NCBI GenBank assembly: GCA_016718825.1
Contig: JADKCL010000065.1
Location: 186,001 to 250,000 of the forward strand
From: Bacteroidota bacterium
Lineage (GTDB): Bacteria > Bacteroidota > Bacteroidia > J057 > JADKCL01
Length of the DNA stretch: 64,000 bases
Direction: 5' to 3'
Positions 9,074 through 18,400 of this stretch are shown here, piece after piece; position 1 is the first letter of the stretch; every line of letters starts with the position of its first letter. A program made the position numbers and the translations under genes. The notes under the pieces are model-generated. The model was not told the origin of the DNA. It ran no database searches and saw only the letters and a list, made by a program, of their open reading frames with translations.

Positions 9074-10630
9074 ATGAGAAGCACAGACTATTTGTTTCGG
9101 CTGATCAAGGCTTTGAGCAAAGGGGATCGTCGGAATTTCAAACTATATGCCGGTCTGCAGGATGGAGACAAACAGTACATTCGTTTATTTGATGCGATCG
9201 ACAAGCAATCGGAATACGATGAACCCAAGCTCCTGAAACAATTTGAGGGTGAGAAGTTTACGAATCAGTTTTCCGTTGCGAAAAACTACCTGTACAACTA
9301 CATTCTCAAGACGCTTCATATTTTCCGCAAGGATCCGAAGACGGAATTGAATGCGTTGCTGCATCAGGTGCAAATCTTGATGGGCAAGAACCTGCTGGAA
9401 CAGGCGCAGAAGCATTTGCGCAAAGCCAAGCATATGGCGGAGCGGCAGGAGCGATTCCCCGAGATGCTGTTCATTTTGGAAACCGAACGCTCGCTCATGC
9501 AGAAACGCGAGCAGTCCAAGGAGTTTGAAGCATTTATCGATGCAATCCAGCAAGAAGAGGAACAAACTGTTGCGAAAATCGCCAATTATCAGGCCTATAC
9601 GCATTTTTATGACCAGATTCACCGGTTTATCAAGCGTTCCATTGCCGCGAGAGATCCTGAATTGAAGTCAAAGGTTGGGCTTATCCTTGCCAATCCGCTG
9701 ATGGTCGATGCCGAAAAAGCCTTGTCGATCAGGGCCAAGCTCCGGCGTTACGATGTCCTCGTGGATGCCCACCGTTTGCGGGGCGAGTTGCCGCAAATGC
9801 TTGAAAATCTGAAGCTCTCCGTTGCGACATACGATGCGCATCCGGAGATTCGCACGGAAAAGGCGCTTTCCTACATCAATGCTGTCAGCAATCTTGGTGT
9901 GGTAAACTATATGGTTGGCGACAAAGAGAGCTCATTGGCCGCTTTGGCAAAATTGCGCGCCATTCCTGTCGCTTCGGAAGAGGAGGAAATCCACGTTTTT
10001 GAGAAGTACTTTCACTTCAAACTTGGCTTGTGCATTGAAATTGGCGATATTCCGGAGGCAAGGTCTGTGATTGCAGACTTCGAATTGGAATTTCCCGGCA
10101 GGGAAGGTACGATCATGAAAGCCGTAGAATTGAGCATCTTCTACATGATCGGGTACTTTTACCTTTATATAGGTGAACCTGAAAAGGGGCTGGAATCCAT
10201 CCATCGTGTACTCAATGAGCCGCGCACAGAGTTGCGCACGGATATCCAAGCGATGGCGCGCATTGTGCACCTCGTGCTGCACTACCACCTCGGAAATTTT
10301 GAATTTCTCGAGTACGAGGTGAAATCAGTGGCACGTTTTCTCTCTAACCGCGACCGGTTGTTTGTTTTGGAGCGCACAATTCTGAAGTATGTGCGCAGCT
10401 TGGCAATGCTCGGTCCCAATGAAAATCGCCAGGGTTTGCTACGTGACTTCAAGAAGGAAGTCGAAAAGGTGGTAGAGGATCCTTTTGAGCGTCAAGGTCT
10501 TAAGCTGTTTGATCCACTTGTTTGGATTGACGCACAGCTCAATGGGAAAACGATGTGGCAAATAGAGCATGGAGATGCCGTGCACGCCGCAGGAGGGGAA
10601 AATGGGGCGAACATCCGTCCGCCCCGATAG
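9074..10630 (+). CDS. Conserved all-helical (TPR-like) protein of unknown function
   Basis: A 518-residue soluble protein without signal peptide or membrane segment. It opens MRSTDYLFRLIKALSKGDRR and is made almost entirely of amphipathic helices with helix-turn-helix spacing resembling degenerate TPR repeats (LLEQAQKHLRKAKHMAERQ; GEPEKGLESIHRVL), suggesting a protein-interaction scaffold. I recognise it only as the type of large helical protein common in Bacteroidota. It is probably transcribed alone: ndk ends upstream with a terminator, and the next gene is convergent four bases after its stop. Confidence 0.75.
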   Translation: MRSTDYLFRLIKALSKGDRRNFKLYAGLQDGDKQYIRLFDAIDKQSEYDEPKLLKQFEGEKFTNQFSVAKNYLYNYILKTLHIFRKDPKTELNALLHQVQILMGKNLLEQAQKHLRKAKHMAERQERFPEMLFILETERSLMQKREQSKEFEAFIDAIQQEEEQTVAKIANYQAYTHFYDQIHRFIKRSIAARDPELKSKVGLILANPLMVDAEKALSIRAKLRRYDVLVDAHRLRGELPQMLENLKLSVATYDAHPEIRTEKALSYINAVSNLGVVNYMVGDKESSLAALAKLRAIPVASEEEEIHVFEKYFHFKLGLCIEIGDIPEARSVIADFELEFPGREGTIMKAVELSIFYMIGYFYLYIGEPEKGLESIHRVLNEPRTELRTDIQAMARIVHLVLHYHLGNFEFLEYEVKSVARFLSNRDRLFVLERTILKYVRSLAMLGPNENRQGLLRDFKKEVEKVVEDPFERQGLKLFDPLVWIDAQLNGKTMWQIEHGDAVHAAGGENGANIRPPR

Positions 10631-10633
10631 TCC

Positions 10634-10945
10634 TCAGATTCCAGCACCTTCCAACACAACTTCCAGCAACCCACCGTCAAAGTGGAGTTTGTAGAAAACG
10701 TTAGGAGTGATCTCGTCGATGCGAATCCTGCGATCCCCGTAGTATTCCCATGCCTTCTCAAAGGTTAGGTTCCAATAGGGTGCGGCATATTCCTCCAAGA
10801 GGATTTTTTCCAGGTCATAGTTGAGGGTCATTTGCACCGTGCGCACTGAAGCCGAAATCTCGATTGGCTCGACAGTGGTATGTGTGACAGGCATGGATGG
10901 ACCATGCAGCAGCATGGCTGCGACTAGCAAGATAGAATTCAACAT
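10634..10945 (-). CDS. Small exported protein of unknown function
   Basis: The ATG at 10945 gives a 103-residue protein starting MLNSILLVAAMLLHG, a plausible Sec signal. The mature part (TVEPIEISASVRTVQMTLNYD...) looks like a small beta-rich domain. The open frame 27 codons further upstream begins in sequence without signal character. It converges on the helical-repeat gene with a three-base gap. No family recognised. Confidence 0.5.
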   Translation of the reverse strand: MLNSILLVAAMLLHGPSMPVTHTTVEPIEISASVRTVQMTLNYDLEKILLEEYAAPYWNLTFEKAWEYYGDRRIRIDEITPNVFYKLHFDGGLLEVVLEGAGI

Positions 10946-11701
10946 AAAATTTAATCGTTTTAATTCAACAAATCCCGCTGCTAATTTCCTAAGGTATTTT
11001 GATGTCCCTAGCCTGTCTATCAACAAGTCATTTTTGAATCGTCAAGTAACTTGTACACGAAAATGTGTTGTTTTTTATCTTAAATACTTGATAAATAGTT
11101 ATATGTAAATGTATTTTGGTTGGGGATGGGTAGTCGTTGGTGCAAATATCCTTTGGTTTCTGCGATTGATTGCCATGGTTTGTCTTGCTAATAATGGGGA
11201 ATTTGTTGCATTTCTGAGGGCGCTCTGCGGGGTAATTGCTGCCACTGTTGAAAACATGGGGAAATCCTTACGTCAAAATGCAGGGAAAATTTCGGAAAAT
11301 CTCTCTTTATCGCTGTAAAATGATGTTTGATTTCGGTCAATAGTTGCAGCCTTCTTGGGGTTTGGAGCCCTGCGATCGACGAGCGAAAAGCCAGAAGTAA
11401 AAATTAGCAAAGGCGGATCGGCAGTTTTGATCAAATTCTGACCCTTGGCAAATGATTCGTTTATCGTTTGAACAAGTGTCTAGAAACGCAAATCCCGCCA
11501 ACTCTGCGGGATTTGCAACCAACTAAACCAAACTATGGAAATACTCTTTGTTCTTTTTAATGGTACCAGGCCGATGTCACAAGCCCAGAACGGTACAATT
11601 CTACGAAGCGGTAAACAATTTCGGGTAAGGTTTCGATGAATATTCCAACCACCCCTTCCAATTCGTTCAATCCTTCGACGAAACAAAAATAATCAAAATC
11701 G
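10946..11701. other. Long intergenic region, no supported gene
   Basis: About 755 bp between two minus-strand genes. A short hydrophobic open frame (11109-11318, 69 codons) has no ribosome site or homology-like features and is not called. The only notable structure is the hairpin at 11488-11516. No tRNA or rRNA signature seen. Confidence 0.5.
11488..11516. terminator. Perfect 11-bp hairpin without T-run
   Basis: GCAAATCCCGC, a 7-base loop, and its exact complement. No T-tract follows on either strand, so it could be a terminator relic, an RNA stabiliser or a protein-binding palindrome; the nearest gene end is rsmE at 11702, transcribed toward it. Confidence 0.35.
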
Positions 11702-12409
11702 TTAATACAAAGCGAAATTTTTGACCAAGCCAAGAAGATGAATGGCAGCGGTTTCCGATCTCAGCCGATTTTTGCCCAAGGAGACGCCCAGAAAGCCCTT
11801 TGAAAGCGCATCATCGAGTTCTTCCTGCGAAAAATCACCTTCGGGACCGATCAAAATAACCACCGATTTTGCCGCCTCCCAATTGCATCCAAGAGTCTGC
11901 AACGGTTTCCCCAAATCGGCGTGTGCGATCAGTTTGATGTCCCCTTTCACGGCCAGAATGGTTTTCTTCAAGGATTCGGATTCATGGATGGTCGGTAATT
12001 TGGACCGCATGCATTGCTTGAGTGCAGCGATCATGATCCTTTCCATCCGGTCCTTTCTGATCCCCGTTTTGACGGTATGCTTGCCGACATAGGGGTAAAT
12101 GTCCGTAACGCCGAGTTCGACAGATTTTTCCATCAGCCATTCAAACCGATCGGGTTTGTGGAGCGGAGAAATGAGCAAGGCGATCTGTTGTTCTTTTTCA
12201 CCCCAGCCCGTATGGCGCTCCACGATCCTCATTTCCAAACTGTCTTTTCCCAGCGCGGTGATACGACAAACCAACATGTGCCCCTGACCATCAATGGCTA
12301 CGATGTCTTCGCCGACCTTTTTGCGCATCACCTTGATACAATGATGGGCTTCTTCGCCGGATAGATGGGCAATGTCGCCTGCCAAACGTTCTACATAAAA
12401 TGGGGTCAT
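11702..12409 (-). CDS. rsmE: 16S rRNA (uracil-1498-N3)-methyltransferase
   Basis: SPOUT-class methyltransferase that methylates N3 of U1498 in the 16S rRNA decoding centre. The N-terminal PUA-like domain starts MTPFYVERL, and HHCIKVMRKKVGEDI is typical. The C-terminal trefoil-knot SAM site is clear: VILIGPEGDFSQEEL and SLGKNRLRSETA. 235 residues is normal. The gene is divergent from pckA, with a ~100-bp shared promoter region. Confidence 0.95.
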   Translation of the reverse strand: MTPFYVERLAGDIAHLSGEEAHHCIKVMRKKVGEDIVAIDGQGHMLVCRITALGKDSLEMRIVERHTGWGEKEQQIALLISPLHKPDRFEWLMEKSVELGVTDIYPYVGKHTVKTGIRKDRMERIMIAALKQCMRSKLPTIHESESLKKTILAVKGDIKLIAHADLGKPLQTLGCNWEAAKSVVILIGPEGDFSQEELDDALSKGFLGVSLGKNRLRSETAAIHLLGLVKNFALY

Positions 12410-12456
12410 GGAACCTGATTTTGGACAAATTTATTTCATTAACGTACCAAACTTCC

Positions 12457-12464
12457 TAACTTTG
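12457..12464 (+). promoter_or_regulatory. Candidate -7 element of pckA
   Basis: TAACTTTG matches the Bacteroidota -7 box, 43 bases before the pckA ATG. The expected -33 position 20 bases upstream shows only a weak TATTTC, so the call rests on one box. Confidence 0.45.
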
Positions 12465-12507
12465 CCGCTAAATTCAAATTAATATTCTAAGACTCAATTG
12501 ATTGCTT

Positions 12508-14115
12508 ATGAATGAGTTTGGTGTTAAGTCTAAGGTTTTTGGTCTTGTAGAAACCGGAGTTCAAAATACCGCCACCGTTTATTGGAACCTGCCGGTCGCA
12601 GAGTTGGTGGAGCAAACCCTCAAAAGGGGCGAAGGTGTTTTGGCCGACAACGGCTCCCTTTGCGTACGTACCGGTGAGTTCACCGGCCGCTCGCCTAAAG
12701 ACAAATTCGCAGTGAAAGATGCCGATACCGAAGATGTCGTTTGGTGGGGCGAAGTGAACAACCCGTTTTCGCGCGAAAATTTCCTCAAACTGAAGAGCAA
12801 AGTGGTCAATCACTTGGCCACGCGTGAATTGTGGGTGCGCGATTGCTACGCAGGTGCCGATACCAACCATCGTATCGGTGTACGCGTTGTCAATGAGTTT
12901 CCTTGGCAAAGCGTTTTTGTCAACAACCTCTTCATCCGCCCATCCGCAGCTGAACTTGAGGTGTTTACGCCTGATTGGACCATCTTCTGTGCGCCGAGCT
13001 TCAAAGCCGATCCAGCAGTCGACGGTACCCGTCAGCACAATTTCACCATCATTGATTTCTCTGAGCGCACCATCTTGATCGGTGGCAGCGCCTACACGGG
13101 CGAAATCAAGAAGGGCATCTTCACTGTCATGAACTATTTGTTGCCGTTGAAGGGATTCCTCTCCATGCACTGCTCCGCCAACATTGGTAAAGACGGTGAC
13201 ACAGCGGTATTCTTCGGCCTTTCCGGAACAGGCAAGACCACGTTGAGCTCCGATCCAAACCGTAACCTCATCGGCGACGACGAGCACGGTTGGACCAACG
13301 ACGGCGTGTTCAACTTCGAAGGTGGTTGCTACGCAAAATGCGTGGACCTTTCCCAAGAGAAAGAGCCACAAATCTGGGAGGCAGTGAAATTTGGTTCCCT
13401 CGTCGAAAACACAAATTTCCATCCCGGAACCCGCACGATCAATTTCGAGGACATTTCCGTCACCGAAAATACCCGTGTGGCTTATCCACTGTACTACATC
13501 AACAACTCGGTCGAGCCGAGTGTCGGTGGCATTCCAAAGAACATCTTCTTCCTGACTGCAGATGCATTCGGGGTATTGCCTCCGATCTCCAAGCTGAACC
13601 CAGGGCAGGCCAAGTATCAGTTCATCTCTGGCTACACCGCCAAAGTCGCTGGTACAGAGGCCGGTGTGAAGGAGCCACAGGCAACTTTCTCCCCTTGCTA
13701 CGGTCAGGCATTTTTGCCTTTGCACCCGACCAAGTATGCCAAGTTGCTCGGCGAATTGCTCACCAAGCACAAAGTCAACGTTTGGTTGATCAACACAGGT
13801 TGGTCAGGCGGCCCTTACGGCGTAGGATCAAGGATGCAACTTCCTTTCACCCGCGCCATGATCACGGCTGCACTGGAAGGCAAGCTGGACAACGCCACCT
13901 ACGTTCAGGATCCGCTTTTCGGATTCTCGATCCCGACCGCAGTTCCAGGTGTGCCGACTGACGTCTTGATCCCACGCAACACTTGGGTCGACAAAGCTGC
14001 TTATGATGCCAAGGCCAACGAACTTGCCACCAAGTTCAACGCCAACTTCCACAAGTACAGCGAGTTTGCCGATCCCGAAATGGCTGCCGCCGCTCCCAAG
14101 GTAATGCAAGGTTGA
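12508..14115 (+). CDS. pckA: Phosphoenolpyruvate carboxykinase (ATP)
   Basis: Gluconeogenic enzyme converting oxaloacetate and ATP to phosphoenolpyruvate, CO2 and ADP. The ATP-binding P-loop is FGLSGTGKTTLSSD, followed by IGDDEHGW with the metal-binding Asp residues; RSPKDKF near residue 60 and the arginines of the substrate site (VNEFPWQS, TAKVAGTE) are also present. The frame is open from a TTG at 12502, but the ATG at 12508 is preferred. About 535 residues, normal. A strong terminator follows. A long minus-strand open frame (12487-13770) is only its shadow. Confidence 0.97.
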   Translation: MNEFGVKSKVFGLVETGVQNTATVYWNLPVAELVEQTLKRGEGVLADNGSLCVRTGEFTGRSPKDKFAVKDADTEDVVWWGEVNNPFSRENFLKLKSKVVNHLATRELWVRDCYAGADTNHRIGVRVVNEFPWQSVFVNNLFIRPSAAELEVFTPDWTIFCAPSFKADPAVDGTRQHNFTIIDFSERTILIGGSAYTGEIKKGIFTVMNYLLPLKGFLSMHCSANIGKDGDTAVFFGLSGTGKTTLSSDPNRNLIGDDEHGWTNDGVFNFEGGCYAKCVDLSQEKEPQIWEAVKFGSLVENTNFHPGTRTINFEDISVTENTRVAYPLYYINNSVEPSVGGIPKNIFFLTADAFGVLPPISKLNPGQAKYQFISGYTAKVAGTEAGVKEPQATFSPCYGQAFLPLHPTKYAKLLGELLTKHKVNVWLINTGWSGGPYGVGSRMQLPFTRAMITAALEGKLDNATYVQDPLFGFSIPTAVPGVPTDVLIPRNTWVDKAAYDAKANELATKFNANFHKYSEFADPEMAAAAPKVMQG

Positions 14116-14134
14116 GGTGACTGCATAAAATCAA

Positions 14135-14167
14135 AACCGCTTCTCTTCCCGGGAGGCGGTTTTTTTT
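14135..14167 (+). terminator. Intrinsic terminator of pckA
   Basis: Stem ACCGCTTC/GAGGCGGT followed directly by eight T residues, 20 bases after the pckA stop. Confidence 0.85.
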
Positions 14168-14251
14168 CGTCCAAACTTCTTCAAGATTCCAAGGTTATTC
14201 TAATGTGCTTCTGTGCGGAATCGTAAAATTCCATAATTTAGCACTCGCGTT

Positions 14252-14725
14252 ATGGCCATTGATCTTAAAAAGCGTACGGAATTTTTCATCAAGGACCTCC
14301 ATGCCCGCGAGTCAATGCGGTTGGGGTGGTACCGGCAATGGGGCGTGGAGGAAGAGCAATTGCAATACCTGCGCGAACGCAAAGCCAAACACGCCGCCTT
14401 TTTGAAGGATTTGCTCCGTCGTCGGGGAATCAATCCCGCATGGTATGCCAGACCATTCTACATTGCAGGCAACATCTTCGGCTTCTTTTCTGCATTTTTT
14501 CCCGAAAAGTGGGTCGCCAAGATTGAGCGCACCTTGGAATGGTGGATTTTGATGCGCTACCGCGAGTATTTCAAGAAAATGCACCTCGATCTCAACCTCC
14601 GGTCGATGATTGAAGCCATGCAGCTCAAGCGCATGGGGCACAATGAACCTGGTCCCGATGTGATGCGCCTTCTCGAAGAGATCATTCTCGAAGAGGAAAA
14701 TAAGCAATTGGGAATGGGGAATTGA
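14252..14725 (+). CDS. Small helical protein, possibly Coq7/ferritin-like
   Basis: A 157-residue protein without signal peptide. Helical segments and spacing (HARESMRLGWYRQWG, KHAAFLKDLLRRRGINP, ARPFYIAGNIFGFFSAFFP, IERTLEWWILMRYREY, LLEEIILEEENKQ) resemble the four-helix diiron fold of demethoxyubiquinone hydroxylase (Coq7), including a hydrophobic hairpin between helices 2 and 3. The canonical E/ExxH metal ligands are not all obvious, so it may be a divergent or non-catalytic relative. It lies alone between the pckA terminator and a minus-strand cluster. Fold assignment is inference by eye. Confidence 0.4.
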   Translation: MAIDLKKRTEFFIKDLHARESMRLGWYRQWGVEEEQLQYLRERKAKHAAFLKDLLRRRGINPAWYARPFYIAGNIFGFFSAFFPEKWVAKIERTLEWWILMRYREYFKKMHLDLNLRSMIEAMQLKRMGHNEPGPDVMRLLEEIILEEENKQLGMGN

Positions 14726-14934
14726 ACGACGTGAATGGGGACTGGAGAACTGCGAAGCACGTCAAAGACCTTTGAAAATAGACAACGCTGAGTACATCAC
14801 GAAGACCGACCCCCAAACAACTGCACTGAGTACATGATCGAAGCGAATAGGGAAACCCTCGTTAACTCAAAAATATTTCAAGTCTAGGCACAACGCCCAC
14901 GGAACCCACAAGCCGTCCATAGACTTTTCACTTT

Positions 14935-16080
14935 TCACTTATCACTTTTCACTTGATCGTACCAACCTTCCAATGTCGCGGCTGCGTCGACGGGGTTATG
15001 TTGGCTACGAATGTGCGCGAGGGCAGCCTGACTTTTGGGCAAGATTTGTTGCGGGTCGTTGAAAATTCCTTCAAATGTCTCCACAAGCCTTTCTTCCAGG
15101 TGCTTGGAAAATGATTTGCGTTGCATTTCCGTGGCAAGAAGCGCATTTCCCCAGCTGTCTTTTTCTGTCGGGATGAGCCATCCGGTTGCAGGGCCATTGA
15201 TTTCAGGCAATGCGCGAATATCGGTACTGACTACAGGACAGCCGCTCGCCATCGCCTCGAGCACCGAATAGCCATACGTGTCTGCCCAAGTCGGCAACAA
15301 ACCGATGTCTGCCTTGCGCAGCAGCTCAAGGACATTTCGGTTGGGAAGGTGCTTGTGCAACGTGATGGCTTGAGGATACCGGCCAACGATCGCCAGAGCC
15401 GCATCAAGGTCTGCTTGAGTCGTTTGGCTTGCATAATCGCCAAAATTCATCGCCGAAACGATATCCAGATAAAGCGGGAATCCCTTTGAAAGCAAATGGT
15501 TCGCCATCTGAAGCGTCTCCATTCCTCCCTTTCGGAAGAAGTCGGCGCCCACAAACACGAGTTTCAACTTTCCGGATTTCTGGCGTTCATTTTCTTTGGA
15601 CAGCAAATCTTGATCGCTGATCAGCGCCGCTTGCGGGGGATGCAAGACACTTACTTTTGCCATGATCGCCTCAGAAAACTGAGGATAATCCGCCAGAAAT
15701 TGGGATTGAATGCTACGGGTACACGCTGAGAGGGCGATGAGCCGCTTGCAGGGAACGGAAGCCATCTTTTCCAATCCCCATTCGATGCGGCCTGCGCCGT
15801 AGGCGGCCCATCTTGGCAAATAGGTTTCAAACGTACTCAACCAGGGTTTTTTGCCAAGACTGATGCCATTGAATAAATGGAGCAGATCGTAATTGGCCAG
15901 TCCTCCATCCCAATGAAGGTAGGGCCATGTCGGATGCATCTTCCCTTTGAGCTTGAAATAGAGATAGTTTGGCCCGCGGTAGAGGTTGCGACAACGTACG
16001 ACACGGTATTGCCGAAAAGGCAAATGGGTGATGTTCCGCTCGTTGGCATAGCCGCCGTGGTTGGTGCCTACGATGCGCAT
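14935..16080 (-). CDS. Family 4-like glycosyltransferase
   Basis: GT-B fold glycosyltransferase that likely transfers a sugar from a nucleotide donor during surface polysaccharide or glycolipid synthesis. The C-terminal donor domain has KLVFVGADFFRKGG and the acidic signature DTYGYSVLEAMASGCPVV followed by TDIRALPEI, classic for GT4. 381 residues. Its ATG abuts the TAA of the upstream gene with no gap, implying translational coupling. Its last codons (..DQVKSDK, stop) lie inside a TTTTCACTT-type simple repeat, so the C-terminal tail appears repeat-derived. Confidence 0.88.
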   Translation of the reverse strand: MRIVGTNHGGYANERNITHLPFRQYRVVRCRNLYRGPNYLYFKLKGKMHPTWPYLHWDGGLANYDLLHLFNGISLGKKPWLSTFETYLPRWAAYGAGRIEWGLEKMASVPCKRLIALSACTRSIQSQFLADYPQFSEAIMAKVSVLHPPQAALISDQDLLSKENERQKSGKLKLVFVGADFFRKGGMETLQMANHLLSKGFPLYLDIVSAMNFGDYASQTTQADLDAALAIVGRYPQAITLHKHLPNRNVLELLRKADIGLLPTWADTYGYSVLEAMASGCPVVSTDIRALPEINGPATGWLIPTEKDSWGNALLATEMQRKSFSKHLEERLVETFEGIFNDPQQILPKSQAALAHIRSQHNPVDAAATLEGWYDQVKSDK

Positions 16081-18330
16081 TTAGCCCTTCGCGTTCACAA
16101 AGTCACGGAGGTACTTGCATTCCTTGATCAGGTCTTTGCCTACCTGCGTCTTGCGATAGGCGCTTTTCAAGAGCTCCAGACCTGAAATGTAGTCGACATA
16201 GGGACCGTCAGGATTCATGTAGAGCTCATTCTGCTCGCATTTTGCGATCATGAAGGCCGCCAAGGCGGCTGTTTCCTTGTCCTTGCTTGCGGCAAGAGCC
16301 TTCCTGAAGTGATCCTTGGCCAAGCCCATGTCCACGACCTCGTCAAACGTCTCTACACTGAAGGTATACCATTCGCTGCGCTCTCCCAAGGAGTACCAAC
16401 TGCTACCACTGCGGTAAAAATCTTTGGCATTCCAAGCTGCGCCAAAATAGGTGGTATTGTAGTAGGCATTGCCAATCAGCAGGTTGTATTCGGCTGCTTT
16501 GTTTGGTTCGGAGATGGCCTTCTTTTGCAAATCAAGGAGCGCCTCTGCGAATGTAAGTTTGTTGTATTTCCCTGCTCCGCATTCTTCGCAGTTGATGATG
16601 TCTCTCGTCACCAAACGAAACGGATCCGCATCCAGCTGAAACGACTCGCTTGAACTGCGGTAGCCTTCGGAAATTTGCTGGAAAACCTTGATTGCCTCAG
16701 GGAGCAAGTTCCGTGCAAGCAGGCCGGTCCCTTTGATGTGCAACAATTCATCCTTGTGGTCGCCGTCGCCCAATCGCTTCAGTAACTCCTTTTCATACAG
16801 GGTTTTATCTTCCTTGGCATTGAAGGCAATCATTTCATTGACGAGATCAAGGTTGATGGGCGTGTCGTAGAGATGGTACCCGCGGCCACGGGCAAGCAGG
16901 GCCTTTGCGTTTTCATCCTGCGCTTCATACAGCCATCCAAATGCTTCGTCCCTGAAACGGCGAAGTTGTTCGACCTTGGTTTCAGACAATTTTGGGCTGA
17001 GGTTGGTGAAGTCTTTGAGAATCGTGTTCTCTACCGACCGATCAATGGCCTTCGTATCGGCAATCCGGAAGACCAAATCCATCAATTTTGCCTTCAATTG
17101 GCCTTCAGCAGAGAGGCTCGTTTGTTTTGCGGCCAATTCGCTGCTCGCCTTGGCGATGTCACCTTTGAGAAAGTGCAAATAAGTATGGGCGAGTTGCCAA
17201 ACGTTGCGGTCATGCATCTTACCGGATGCGAGCACTCCGGCCACAAAGTCCTGCAAGTCAGCGGCAGCATTTTCTGATCCGAGCCGTTTGCTGAAGTTCA
17301 TTTCACCAGCAAATGGAAATCCTAATAGGTTTTCTTCCAGCTTGTTGACCTCCCGAAGCAGCAACACTTCGATCATTTTTGTGCCAGGATCGAGCTCCTG
17401 CATCTGTTTCATATCTTCCAAGGGATCAGCCATAGAGGCGTAGCCACGCAGGAAAAATACCGTCGCCATTTCATGGTTGTTTTTGCATTTGGCTTGAACG
17501 GACTCCCAGATTTCGTCGCTCAAAATGCGCCAGCCATACCAAGCTTGAATACGGCGGGATGGGCAGCTTTCAAATACCCGGCTAAAATTGTAGGCTGCCT
17601 CGGCTTCCATTTCGGTGGCGCGCAGGCAGCCGGCATAATGGCATGTGGTCCAAGCACTGATCAACGGATCCGCAGAAAGATGCGGTATGGCCAATTGCCG
17701 GTAGGTTTCGATGGCCATTTCGGGGGTGCCGGCATATTGCTCCAAACGCACAGCCTGATAAGCGTAACGGAGTTTCAGAAACGGATCGTTAACGGATTTA
17801 TAGCCTTTTTTGGCCAATTCAATGACTTGCTCAATGCCTTCGACCTGCCGGTCTTCCTCGCCCCAGGGATCGACGTACGTACAAAATGGTTCGGCCTTGT
17901 GGGCCAAAATCAGGTAGTCGAGCACTTCAAGGCGTCGACCTGCTTTCCATTCGGCAACCAAAGTGTTGGGCATCAACTCATTTGCGGTTTTTCCTGATGG
18001 ATTGGATTGAATTGCCGAAAGTTGGTCGGCATTCACGCCGTAAACGAGTTTTTGTAAATCCGCCTTTTTGATCGAAGTTCCAAGGAACCGCTGCCACTCG
18101 GCCAAATTTGCCGTAGCACTTGTGCTGTCCTCGAGCAATTCGTAGTCATAAAGCCGGTCAAAGGTGAAGTGAAAGGGCTTGAAATCCTTCAGCTCCGCAT
18201 ATTCGGGCTCATAAAACCGGTAGAAATCGTATTCCCAGTCCTCCGACCACGCACAGGCAAACGACTTCGAAAATGGTGCAAGCAATGTGCTCACCAACAA
18301 CAATCCAAGAATTCTGGCATTCCAATTCAT
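16081..18330 (-). CDS. Large exported helical/TPR-like protein
   Basis: Starting at the ATG at 18330, the 749-residue product begins MNWNARILGLLLVSTLLAPF with cleavage near SFACA, a Sec signal peptide. The mature protein is mostly helical with TPR-like pairs (EGIEQVIELAKKGYKSVNDP; PEMAIETYRQLAIPHLSADP; DHFRKALAASKDKETAALAAF) and a CxxC element (INCEECGAGKY). It is probably a periplasmic or surface scaffold. It directly precedes the glycosyltransferase in the same transcript, and the small lipoprotein-like gene lies upstream. No named family recognised. Confidence 0.75.
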   Translation of the reverse strand: MNWNARILGLLLVSTLLAPFSKSFACAWSEDWEYDFYRFYEPEYAELKDFKPFHFTFDRLYDYELLEDSTSATANLAEWQRFLGTSIKKADLQKLVYGVNADQLSAIQSNPSGKTANELMPNTLVAEWKAGRRLEVLDYLILAHKAEPFCTYVDPWGEEDRQVEGIEQVIELAKKGYKSVNDPFLKLRYAYQAVRLEQYAGTPEMAIETYRQLAIPHLSADPLISAWTTCHYAGCLRATEMEAEAAYNFSRVFESCPSRRIQAWYGWRILSDEIWESVQAKCKNNHEMATVFFLRGYASMADPLEDMKQMQELDPGTKMIEVLLLREVNKLEENLLGFPFAGEMNFSKRLGSENAAADLQDFVAGVLASGKMHDRNVWQLAHTYLHFLKGDIAKASSELAAKQTSLSAEGQLKAKLMDLVFRIADTKAIDRSVENTILKDFTNLSPKLSETKVEQLRRFRDEAFGWLYEAQDENAKALLARGRGYHLYDTPINLDLVNEMIAFNAKEDKTLYEKELLKRLGDGDHKDELLHIKGTGLLARNLLPEAIKVFQQISEGYRSSSESFQLDADPFRLVTRDIINCEECGAGKYNKLTFAEALLDLQKKAISEPNKAAEYNLLIGNAYYNTTYFGAAWNAKDFYRSGSSWYSLGERSEWYTFSVETFDEVVDMGLAKDHFRKALAASKDKETAALAAFMIAKCEQNELYMNPDGPYVDYISGLELLKSAYRKTQVGKDLIKECKYLRDFVNAKG

Positions 18331-18400
18331 AGGCGCAAACTTACACAAGGGAAGAGTGAAAAGTGAGAAGTGAAGACTGAAAAGTCTTTTAAGGCGGATT

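Noticed and set aside
11109..11318. 69-residue hydrophobic small protein
   Set aside because: No ribosome site, no promoter, no recognisable similarity; random open frames of this size are expected in 750 bp of non-coding DNA.
12487..13770. 427-codon open frame on the minus strand
   Set aside because: It is fully inside pckA on the opposite strand; pckA has all family motifs and the antisense product has none.
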